DNA of 64,000 nt from Methylovorus mays (GTDB lineage Bacteria > Pseudomonadota > Gammaproteobacteria > Burkholderiales > Methylophilaceae). Shown here piece after piece: positions 57,176 to 64,000 of the stretch; the stretch's first letter is position 1; every line of letters begins with the position of its first letter. The position numbers and the translations under genes were made by a program. The notes beneath the pieces were generated by a model. It did no database searches. It saw nothing but the letters and a program-made list of their open reading frames with translations, and was not told the DNA's origin. The stretch covers positions 124,001 to 188,000 of the forward strand of contig NZ_JAJAVG010000004.1 of assembly GCF_020531915.1 (NCBI RefSeq). Reading direction: 5' to 3'.

Positions 57176-58165
57176 TTGAAGATACTGGTATGTGAATATA
57201 TCACTGGCGGCGGATTATACCGTGCGCCTTTGCCGCCGTCGCTGGCAAAGGAGGGCATGATGATGCGCGATGCCTTGTTGCGGGATTTGCTTGCTCTGGC
57301 TGACCTGCAGATTGTATTGACCTGTGACAGACGCGTTCCTCTGCAACATGCCGCTATCAATGTGCTGTGGGTGGATGATGACCCCTGGACATTATGGGAA
57401 CGAGCCATGCGCGATGCGGATGCCGTCTGGTTGATCGCGCCGGAAACGGAAGGCATATTGCTTCGCTTGACCCTGATGGCGGAAAAGCTCGGCAAACAGC
57501 TATTAGGCAACCCCAGCAGTGCGATTCAAATCGCCTCAAGCAAATCAGCCACCCTGCGTCTCCTGAGCGATGCTGGGTTGACTGTAGTGACCACGCTGAA
57601 CAAAGAAACGCTGACGGCTGAGCGCTTTATTCCGCTGGTGACAAAGCCGGACGATGGGGCTGGCGCTGACGATACCTATTATTTTGAGGATTGGGTATCT
57701 TATGCCGACTGGATAAAAGACCATGCCACCCACACCGTTCAAGCTTATGTGCAAGGGGAGGCCGCAAGTCTGTCCATGCTTTGTCTGCATGGGCGAGCCT
57801 GGTTGTTGAGCTGCAATCGCCAAGAGATCAGCTTGCAACAGCAGGGCGCTTACGCAGGCTTTGCCTATGCTGGCAGCATGCTGAATGGCATGGTTGCCCA
57901 TTGGCAAGCCTTTGCTGAGCTGGCTCAACGGGTTGCCCAGGCCATGCCAGACCTGGCGGGATATGTGGGCGTGGACATGATCGTGACCGCCACTGGGGTT
58001 TTGCACATACTGGAAGTAAACCCGCGATTGACGACCTCGTACGTGGGGCTGCAAGCCGCCACAGGCCTTAATCCGGCGCGCCTGATCATGGACTTGTTCT
58101 ATAATCCTGACTTTAGTTTACCTCCGATCAACCGTCATCTCGTGGAAGTCTCTACTCATGTCTAA
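57176..58165 (+). CDS. ATP-grasp ligase, MfnD-like (methylofuran biosynthesis candidate)
   Basis: 329 residues from TTG 57176 (MKILVCEYITGGGLYR), with GAGG eight bases upstream; a longer upstream frame overlaps the divergent gene and lacks a site. The TGGG N-terminal turn, the VTKPDDGAGADDTY grasp loop and the metal site GVDMIVTATGVLHILEVNPRL are present. The archaeal tyramine-glutamate ligase MfnD is an ATP-grasp enzyme of this general build. Overlaps the next gene by 8 bases. Confidence 0.83.
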   Translation: MKILVCEYITGGGLYRAPLPPSLAKEGMMMRDALLRDLLALADLQIVLTCDRRVPLQHAAINVLWVDDDPWTLWERAMRDADAVWLIAPETEGILLRLTLMAEKLGKQLLGNPSSAIQIASSKSATLRLLSDAGLTVVTTLNKETLTAERFIPLVTKPDDGAGADDTYYFEDWVSYADWIKDHATHTVQAYVQGEAASLSMLCLHGRAWLLSCNRQEISLQQQGAYAGFAYAGSMLNGMVAHWQAFAELAQRVAQAMPDLAGYVGVDMIVTATGVLHILEVNPRLTTSYVGLQAATGLNPARLIMDLFYNPDFSLPPINRHLVEVSTHV

Positions 58166-59216
58166 TCTGATGGCAGATCGTCCCCTTACGCTGGGGTGGG
58201 ATGTGGGTGGTGCCCATCTCAAGGCAGCCTTGCTAAATGCGGATGGCGTTGCCTTGCGAGTTGTTCAGGTGGCATGCCCCATATGGCAAGGCCTGGACAG
58301 ATTGTCCGCTGCGGTGCACCAGGTGCTGGACCAGCTGCCGGCTTATCCGCAACAGCATGTCGTCACTATGACCGGCGAGCTGGCCGATATTTTTCCTGAC
58401 CGGCTCAGCGGTGTCATGCAAATCGCCGATGTCTTAAGTCAGCAATTGATAGGCAAGCTCAGCTTTTACGCGGGTCGCCAGGGATTTATTGCCTTGGCCG
58501 ATGTTTCTTTTTACGCCAATGACGTCGCCTCTGCCAACTGGCTGGCCAGTGCGGATTTTGTGGCACGCCAGGTTGAGCATGGCGTGTTTGTTGATATCGG
58601 CAGCACGACGGCCGATATTGTCTCTCTTGTTTCGTCAAAACCAGCGCCCCGAGGCTACAGCGATGCCGCCCGCATGCGGGCGGGTGAGCTTGTCTACACG
58701 GGCGTTGTGCGCACGCCGCTCATGGCCGTGACGCCTCGTATCAGCTTCGGCGGCGAGTATTACGCGCTTGCCGCCGAACATTTTGCAACCACCGCCGATG
58801 TTTACCGTCTTACAGGGGATCTGGATGAGGCCCACGATATGGCGGCCACGGCAGATGGTGCAGGTAAAACCCCGGCAGACAGTGCCCGCAGGCTGGCACG
58901 CATGATAGGCCACGATCTGGGCGATGCTGAAGCCGAGGCCTGGTTGTTGCTGGCGCATGCCTTCAAGCATGCACAGCTGGATACCTTGCGGGAAGCCCTC
59001 TTGCGTAGTGCCTCCCTGCATCCACAAACCGCATTTGGTGCGATGGTGGGCGCGGGTGCCGGACGTTTTTTGGTCGCCGAACTGGCGGCACAATTACACA
59101 GGAAATACATTGAAGTGCAGACCTTGATACAAGCGGCTGATGAGGACGTGCAGCGGTGGGCGGCGATTTGTCTGCCAGCCTATGCCGTGGCTTACCTGGC
59201 GGTTCAACATGCTTAA
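58158..59216 (+). CDS. H4MPT-linked C1-transfer protein, MfnF-like (ASKHA fold)
   Basis: 352 residues. Hydantoinase A/ASKHA-type: WDVGGAHLKAALLN phosphate-1 loop, FVDIGSTTADIVSL phosphate-2 loop and VGAGAGRFLVAEL near the end. Homologues are found only with methanopterin genes; the archaeal MfnF couples an aminomethylfuran diphosphate to glutamyl-tyramine in methanofuran synthesis. By analogy this makes the ether bond of methylofuran. Overlaps both neighbours by 8 bases, so the operon is tightly coupled. Confidence 0.85.
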   Translation: MSNLMADRPLTLGWDVGGAHLKAALLNADGVALRVVQVACPIWQGLDRLSAAVHQVLDQLPAYPQQHVVTMTGELADIFPDRLSGVMQIADVLSQQLIGKLSFYAGRQGFIALADVSFYANDVASANWLASADFVARQVEHGVFVDIGSTTADIVSLVSSKPAPRGYSDAARMRAGELVYTGVVRTPLMAVTPRISFGGEYYALAAEHFATTADVYRLTGDLDEAHDMAATADGAGKTPADSARRLARMIGHDLGDAEAEAWLLLAHAFKHAQLDTLREALLRSASLHPQTAFGAMVGAGAGRFLVAELAAQLHRKYIEVQTLIQAADEDVQRWAAICLPAYAVAYLAVQHA

Positions 59217-60579
59217 GCACGCGATTCCTTATTTATCCGATAGTGCGGCCTTATTTGCGCGGATCGCGCATGAGCCATGGGCCGTGTTTCTGGATAGCGG
59301 CAAACCAGGCAGCGCTTATGGACGCTACGACATCCTGACGGCAAGGCCTTATATCCGCATAACGACGACTGATGGCGTGACGACGATTTCTGACGATGCG
59401 GGTAGCCATGATCACCGCGACGATGCCTTTGCCCTGATCAATCAGATATTGGCTGCCTCCGCCACGCCTCCGGGCCCATTGCCTTTCGAAGGCGGTGCCA
59501 TTGGTTATTTTGGCTATGATCTGGGGCGCACTCTGGAGACTTTGCCAGAGCTCGCGCAGGATGCCGAGCATATCCCGCAAATGCAGTTGGGGATTTATGA
59601 CTGGGCTTTGGTCGTGGATCACCGCGAGCAGGCGGCATGGCTGGTTTCGCATCAGCGCCACCCCTCTACCGAACAGACCTGGAGTGAACTCTGCCGACTA
59701 TTCGAAGTACCATTGGCTGAACATGCGGAGGCCTTTGAGGTCAGCAGCGCACTGCAATCCAATCTGGATGAAGCGGCTTATGCCCAGGCGTTTGACCGTA
59801 TCAAACGCTATATCCACGAAGGTGATTGTTACCAGGTGAACCTTGCGCAGCGCTTTTCGGTGGAAGCAAAGGGCGATGCCTGGGAGGCTTATCGCTACCT
59901 GCGTACCCATAGTCCTGCCCCTTTCATGGCGTATTTGAATTTTCCGCAGGTGCAGATTCTGTCTGGCTCGCCTGAGCGCTTTTTGCAGGTGAAAGATGGG
60001 CATGTGGAAACGCGCCCCATCAAGGGTACCCGGCCCAGGGCTGAAGATCCGGAGCAGGATAAGAGCAATGCTGATGATTTGCAGCACAGCCTCAAGGACC
60101 GTGCCGAGAATCTGATGATTGTTGATCTCTTGCGCAACGATATCGGCAAGAGCTGCGCCGTGGGCTCTGTACGGGCAGACAAGCTGTTTGCGCTGGAAAG
60201 CTTTTCCAATGTGCATCATCTGGTGAGCACGGTCAGTGGCGAGCTTTCGCCAAGCACCACAGCGGTTGACCTGTTACGCGGGAGTTTTCCCGGCGGTTCC
60301 ATTACCGGGGCCCCCAAGTTGCGCGCCATGGAAATTATCGAAGAGCTGGAGCCGCATCGCCGCGGCGTTTATTGCGGGGCCATTGGTTACATCGGCTTTG
60401 ATGGCAATATGGATACTAATATCGCCATTCGTACGGCGGTTTACTCTGAAAACTGCTTGCGCTTCTGGGCAGGGGGCGGCATCGTCGCCGATTCCGTGAT
60501 GGAAAAGGAGTACCGCGAAACCTGGGACAAGGCGTCTTCCATGTTGCAACTGGTCGCACATTTTCAGAAAGCAGGGTGA
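59209..60579 (+). CDS. pabB: Aminodeoxychorismate synthase component I
   Basis: 456 residues from the ATG at 59209. Makes 4-amino-4-deoxychorismate from chorismate, toward p-aminobenzoate. The diagnostic PIKGTRPR motif (Lys272) distinguishes it from anthranilate synthase (PIAGT), and GSPERFL, LLRNDIGK and GGSITGAPKLRAMEI are present. pABA feeds both folate and, through RFAP synthase, dH4MPT, which explains its location. No pabC domain is fused. Confidence 0.95.
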   Translation: MLKHAIPYLSDSAALFARIAHEPWAVFLDSGKPGSAYGRYDILTARPYIRITTTDGVTTISDDAGSHDHRDDAFALINQILAASATPPGPLPFEGGAIGYFGYDLGRTLETLPELAQDAEHIPQMQLGIYDWALVVDHREQAAWLVSHQRHPSTEQTWSELCRLFEVPLAEHAEAFEVSSALQSNLDEAAYAQAFDRIKRYIHEGDCYQVNLAQRFSVEAKGDAWEAYRYLRTHSPAPFMAYLNFPQVQILSGSPERFLQVKDGHVETRPIKGTRPRAEDPEQDKSNADDLQHSLKDRAENLMIVDLLRNDIGKSCAVGSVRADKLFALESFSNVHHLVSTVSGELSPSTTAVDLLRGSFPGGSITGAPKLRAMEIIEELEPHRRGVYCGAIGYIGFDGNMDTNIAIRTAVYSENCLRFWAGGGIVADSVMEKEYRETWDKASSMLQLVAHFQKAG

Positions 60580-60580
60580 T

Positions 60581-61207
60581 ATGTGGGTGATTAAACTGGG
60601 CGGCAGCCTGCTGGGGTCTCCCGAGCTGCCGCAATGGCTGGAGATGATTGCGCAGCACAGCGATGGCAAGTTCATTATCGTGCCCGGGGGCGGAGTGTTT
60701 GCCGATGCCGTGCGCAGTGCCCAGACCAAAACCGGAATTTCCGACGCCGTCGCCCATCAGATGGCGGTGATGGCCATGGATCAATATGGCATCTTGCTCA
60801 CCGGCCTTAACCCGGCGTTGGTGACTGCCAGCAGTGAACTGGAGATAGCCGAGCGCGGCTGGCAGCATCGCGCCCTCGTTTGGCTGCCGTCGCGCATGGT
60901 GTGCGCAGACGAGACAATCCCTACCAATTGGGATGTCACTTCAGACAGTCTGGCCGCCTGGCTTGCCAGTCGACTCGGCGCCGAACATCTGGTGCTGGTC
61001 AAATCCGATCGGCCTGAGGCCAGTGAAGTCTCACTGGAGCGTCTGGTGAAGGATGGCCTGGTAGATACGCATCTGGGTGATTATGTTGTTGGCCAGTCAT
61101 TCAAGACTTGGGTCGTTCACAAGCAGGATTCCCATGTGTTGCAACAGGGCGATTCCTTGCAGCAATTGCAGCAGGGCGCCGTGGCTGTGCGCTGCGCCTG
61201 GAATTAA
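60581..61207 (+). CDS. Amino-acid-kinase-fold protein, MfnE-like
   Basis: 208 residues, small member of the amino acid kinase family: WVIKLGGSLLGSPEL (lysine and glycine loop for ATP), IIVPGGGVFADAVR and VLVKSDRPEAS. The archaeal MfnE phosphorylates aminomethylfuran methyl phosphate and has this fold and size. With the MfnF- and MfnD-like genes alongside, a methylofuran role is the best hypothesis. One base after pabB. Confidence 0.85.
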   Translation: MWVIKLGGSLLGSPELPQWLEMIAQHSDGKFIIVPGGGVFADAVRSAQTKTGISDAVAHQMAVMAMDQYGILLTGLNPALVTASSELEIAERGWQHRALVWLPSRMVCADETIPTNWDVTSDSLAAWLASRLGAEHLVLVKSDRPEASEVSLERLVKDGLVDTHLGDYVVGQSFKTWVVHKQDSHVLQQGDSLQQLQQGAVAVRCAWN

Positions 61208-61258
61208 ATCCGCACGCGGTGCCGTGGCCGCATTTTTCATCGACAAGGAGATTCAATC

Positions 61259-61654
61259 ATGAGTGATCTCGTGGATACACCTAATACCCAGGATCGCGTG
61301 TACAGCGAATCTGAAATCCAGGCAAAAATTGCGGCCGAGTTTCCGCACTGGTTTTATGAGGATGGCTGGATTCGTCGCAAATACAAGACCAGCGGCTGGA
61401 AAGCGACCCTGATGGTAGTGAATACCGTCGGCCATTTGGCGGAGGCCGCCTGGCATCACCCTGATTTGACGGTGTCCTATGCTTTTGTCATCGTCAAACT
61501 TTGCACCCACAGTGCCAAAGGCATTACCGACAAGGACTGGACGCTGGCCGCCAAAATCGAATCCGTGATTCAGTGGCAGCCGGGCAAAGAGGGCGGCGCG
61601 CTGGAAGGCACGCCGAACGACGACCCACGCTTCAAGTACATCAAGTACGATTAA
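61259..61654 (+). CDS. Pterin-4a-carbinolamine dehydratase
   Basis: 131 residues. PCD fold with the family signature AAWHHPDLTVSYAFVIV and LCTHSAKGITDKDW. Dehydrates pterin carbinolamine in tetrahydropterin recycling; no phenylalanine hydroxylase is nearby, so a role in dH4MPT pterin metabolism is more likely. AAGGAGAT ribosome site, 51 bases after the kinase-like gene; last gene of the operon and convergent with the GGDEF gene (3 bases apart). Confidence 0.92.
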   Translation: MSDLVDTPNTQDRVYSESEIQAKIAAEFPHWFYEDGWIRRKYKTSGWKATLMVVNTVGHLAEAAWHHPDLTVSYAFVIVKLCTHSAKGITDKDWTLAAKIESVIQWQPGKEGGALEGTPNDDPRFKYIKYD

Positions 61655-61657
61655 ATC

Positions 61658-63154
61658 TCAGGCGTCAGCGGCGTCGATTTCTGAGAAGAAAGCATAGTGC
61701 CGCTGACTGTCGCGCTTGGCGAGATACATTGCCTGGTCGGCCTTGTTGACGATGGTGGCTTCATCCTGCGCATGGTCAGGATAAATGCAGATGCCGATGC
61801 TGGCTTCCTGATAGAGCGTGACGGATTCTGTGGCAAACGGGGCTCGCAAGGCAGCCAACAGGTTGCGCACGATCTTCTCGCTGTCTTCAATACTGTTGAT
61901 GGAGTTCAGCAAAATCACGAACTCGTCCCCGCCGAGTCGCGATACCGTATCTTCCTCTCGCAGCTGACTGCGCAGGCGCGTGGCAATTTCCTTTAGCAGC
62001 AGGTCACCAATGTGATGGCCGAAACTATCGTTGACCTCCTTGAATTTATCGAGATCAACAAACAATACTGCCAGTTTGCTGCCTTGGCGTTTGCAGGCAA
62101 AAATGCCTTGATGCAAACGGTCTTCAAACAGCAGCCGGTTGGGCAGGCCAGTGAGCGCGTCGTAGTAGGCCAGCTTGTTTAACGATGCCTCAACCGAGCG
62201 TTGCTGGCTGATATCCGAGATCGTCACGACTTTCAGCGGACTCTCCTCAAGGGGGAAGTCAGACTCCTGCATAGCCGCATAAAAAGTGCCGCTATCCTGC
62301 CGCCTGCCCAGCAATTGCTTGTCCCACTCGAATAGCAGATGCGTCTTGCGCAGTCCCAGCATGGCCTGCTTGTCGTCATAGCCAAAGAGTTGTGCTGCGG
62401 GCTGGTTGGCGGCATGCACTTTGTCATGCTCATCCAGAATCAGGATGCCGGCATTGATGGTGTCGATAATCTTGTCCAGGGTTTCCCGCTGTTTGTTGGC
62501 GCGCTTCAGTTCACTCTTCATCAATAGCATCACCAATAAAAAGCTGAGTAGCGCCATGCTGAGCATGAGGGTCTGCAATAGGTGAACTTCTTTGGTCTTA
62601 TTAACGGCATTGGCTTCCAGGCTGCCTGTGAGCTGATTCATGAGGTTCAGCAATTCGGCATTTTGCTGCAGGGCGAGTGTAACCGTGCTGGCCAGCTTGC
62701 CATTATCCACATTCGGATCGGTCAGCAGTTGCTCTATCGCCAATCGGTAGGGCGCCCATAAGGCCTCGGCCTGGCTGAGTAGCAGGCGCGCATTAGGCTG
62801 GGTGACTTGTCTGACCTTTTGCGAGTGTCCTTCCGAGCCAATCGTGGTGCCACCATCGATAAAACTGCGCAGTGTGGTATCAAATAAATGGTGGGTGAGC
62901 TCCAGCTCTTTCAGGCTGGCTTGCCTGGAAGCTTCATCATAAGGTGCCCGCTCAAGCTGTAGCAGGCATTTGACCATACGCTGGGACAGCATGCGTTGGC
63001 GTCCTGCAAGGTTGATGACGATGGCATTCTCCTTGACCTGGTCAGAGAGGAGAAAGGTGGTCCCCAGCAAGGTCAGATCCAGCAAGAAAAAGGCTGAAAT
63101 GGCGATGCTGACTGCACGAAAACGTGCCTGATTTTTTTTAGGGAGAAATTCCAT
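61658..63154 (-). CDS. PilJ-PAS-GGDEF membrane diguanylate cyclase
   Basis: 498 residues from the ATG at 63154; the longer frame to 63214 has no ribosome site. TM1 (residues 15-38), a periplasmic PilJ-type sensor with the NLAGRQRMLSQRM motif (48-60), TM2 (195-213), a PAS domain (225-320) and a GGDEF domain with intact GGDEF (408-412) and I-site R399-x-x-D402. It should make c-di-GMP in response to an unknown periplasmic ligand. Alone in its transcription unit. Confidence 0.92.
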   Translation of the reverse strand: MEFLPKKNQARFRAVSIAISAFFLLDLTLLGTTFLLSDQVKENAIVINLAGRQRMLSQRMVKCLLQLERAPYDEASRQASLKELELTHHLFDTTLRSFIDGGTTIGSEGHSQKVRQVTQPNARLLLSQAEALWAPYRLAIEQLLTDPNVDNGKLASTVTLALQQNAELLNLMNQLTGSLEANAVNKTKEVHLLQTLMLSMALLSFLLVMLLMKSELKRANKQRETLDKIIDTINAGILILDEHDKVHAANQPAAQLFGYDDKQAMLGLRKTHLLFEWDKQLLGRRQDSGTFYAAMQESDFPLEESPLKVVTISDISQQRSVEASLNKLAYYDALTGLPNRLLFEDRLHQGIFACKRQGSKLAVLFVDLDKFKEVNDSFGHHIGDLLLKEIATRLRSQLREEDTVSRLGGDEFVILLNSINSIEDSEKIVRNLLAALRAPFATESVTLYQEASIGICIYPDHAQDEATIVNKADQAMYLAKRDSQRHYAFFSEIDAADA

Positions 63155-63182
63155 ACGTCGTTTTATAAAGCAATATTTGCTC

Positions 63183-64000
63183 CTATGCCATGCTGGCTTT
63201 TTTGAATCGTCCAAAATGCAGCATGATGGTGGGCAAGATGAGCAGGTTCAGCAGGGTGGAGGTGATCAGTCCGCCCACAATAATGGTGGCCATGGGCCCT
63301 TCAATTTCACGCCCCGGCTGACCGCTGCCAGCTGCCAGAGGCAATAGCCCCAATGCAGTTACCAGCGCGGTCATCAGGATGGAGGGCAGACGTTCTGATG
63401 CGCCCCGTATGGCCGTCTCCAGCCCCCACACCATGTTCTCTTTATCGACCAGATGCTGGTAGTGTGATACCAGCATGATGGCATTGCGCAGGGTAATGCC
63501 AAACAGGGTAACAAAGCCGACCAGCGAGCCCAGTGAAATCCATCCGCCCGTCAGAATCACGGCAACTACGCCCCCAATCAGGGCGAAAGGCAGGTTGGCA
63601 AAGGTGAGCAGCAAGTTGCGAAGCTGGCCAAAGGCGATATATAGCATCAGGAAAATACCGACCACGGCCAGCAGGGAATGCACCATAAGGTCTTCGCGGG
63701 ATTGCGATTGTGCTTCGGCTTCGCCGGAGAACGCCAGATAGTTGCCCGGAGATAGTTCGACTTCATCACGTATGCGGGTTTTGACTTCTTCGCTGAAGCT
63801 TTCAATGTCGCGGCCGGTCACGTTGGCGGTCACGGTCTGGATGCGTTTGGCGTCTGCATGCAATATCTTGGAGCGCCCGTTTTCCTGGGTGATGTCGGCG
63901 ATATCGCGCAAGTAGAGCAGGCGGCCTTCGTTATTGATAAGCGGGAGGTTGCCGATTTGCTGAACCTGCTGACGGCTTTCAGGTGCAAGCACGATGCTGA
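63183..64000 (-). CDS. Heavy-metal efflux RND pump, C-terminal part (CzcA/CusA family)
   Basis: Cut by the window end; about 272 residues are visible, from mid-protein to the stop at 63183. The pore-domain stretch (RDIESFSEEVKTRI), the TM segments of the second bundle, GFVTLFGITLRNAI and EGPMATIIVGGLITSTLLNL match HME-RND permeases such as CzcA and CusA. The metal cannot be named because the N-terminal half is outside. 28 bases upstream of the GGDEF gene on the same strand. Confidence 0.93.
   Translation of the reverse strand, partial: SIVLAPESRQQVQQIGNLPLINNEGRLLYLRDIADITQENGRSKILHADAKRIQTVTANVTGRDIESFSEEVKTRIRDEVELSPGNYLAFSGEAEAQSQSREDLMVHSLLAVVGIFLMLYIAFGQLRNLLLTFANLPFALIGGVVAVILTGGWISLGSLVGFVTLFGITLRNAIMLVSHYQHLVDKENMVWGLETAIRGASERLPSILMTALVTALGLLPLAAGSGQPGREIEGPMATIIVGGLITSTLLNLLILPTIMLHFGRFKKASMA

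Noticed and set aside
1-64000. Mobile elements, prophage, CRISPR arrays, toxin-antitoxin or defence systems
   Set aside because: I looked for transposases, integrases, direct-repeat arrays and small toxin pairs and saw none.

Overview
The window comes from an obligate or facultative methylotroph of the Betaproteobacteria, most likely Methylophilaceae (Methylobacillus/Methylovorus type; genus not resolved). The evidence is the combination of a ribulose monophosphate (RuMP) set (tal, hps, phi), two formaldehyde-activating enzyme genes, a full dephospho-tetrahydromethanopterin (dH4MPT) C1-oxidation set (fhcCDAB, mtdB, mch) and pqqABCDE, which makes the cofactor of methanol dehydrogenase. These sit inside housekeeping gene order typical of beta/gammaproteobacteria. 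I see no rRNA, tRNA, IS element, prophage or CRISPR array; the DNA looks like native chromosome throughout.

Layout. 1-12.4 kb: fimV (5' end missing), truA, trpF-trpB-trpA, accD, folC, a dedD-like SPOR gene, cvpA, purF, metZ. 12.5-13.8 kb: two small stress/membrane-type genes and a 2-Cys peroxiredoxin on the minus strand. 14-22.2 kb: gyrA, serC, pheA, a membrane GGDEF protein, hisC, a DAHP synthase (serine/aromatic amino acids). 22.3-25.8 kb: pqqABCDE with unusual leader and spacer structures. 25.9-29.5 kb: an MFS drug-efflux pump, recQ, ferredoxin. 29.6-36.9 kb: sulfate assimilation on the minus strand (TauE-like exporter, cysI, DUF934, cysH, cysD, cysN) facing divergent cysB. 36.9-41 kb: DUF302, HerA-like ATPase, DUF4124, YigZ and OmpA-like genes.

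41.1-61.7 kb is the methylotrophy island. Leftward run fhcBADC (formyltransferase/hydrolase) and, divergently, RFAP synthase, mtdB, an ATP-grasp protein, mch, a RimK-like ligase and a CitG-like protein. Then come tal, hps, phi, fae and fae2, followed by a HisA-like gene facing a dense operon: ATP-grasp ligase, MfnF-like protein, pabB, amino-acid-kinase (MfnE-like) and a pterin carbinolamine dehydratase. Formaldehyde is either condensed with dH4MPT by Fae and oxidised by MtdB, Mch and Fhc, or fixed by Hps/Phi with Tal rearranging the sugars. The genes of unassigned function around them are best read as makers of the two C1 carriers, dH4MPT and a methanofuran analogue (methylofuran). The window ends with a PilJ-PAS-GGDEF protein and the 3' part of a heavy-metal RND pump.

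The most interesting material is the cofactor-biosynthesis gene set (three ATP-grasp enzymes, a CitG-like ribosyl-transfer enzyme, a HisA paralogue) and several non-coding structures: a leader peptide candidate and a palindrome before pqqA, two stem-loops between pqqA and pqqB, a LysR-type dyad before cysB, a terminator between hps and phi, and a stem-loop in the tal leader.
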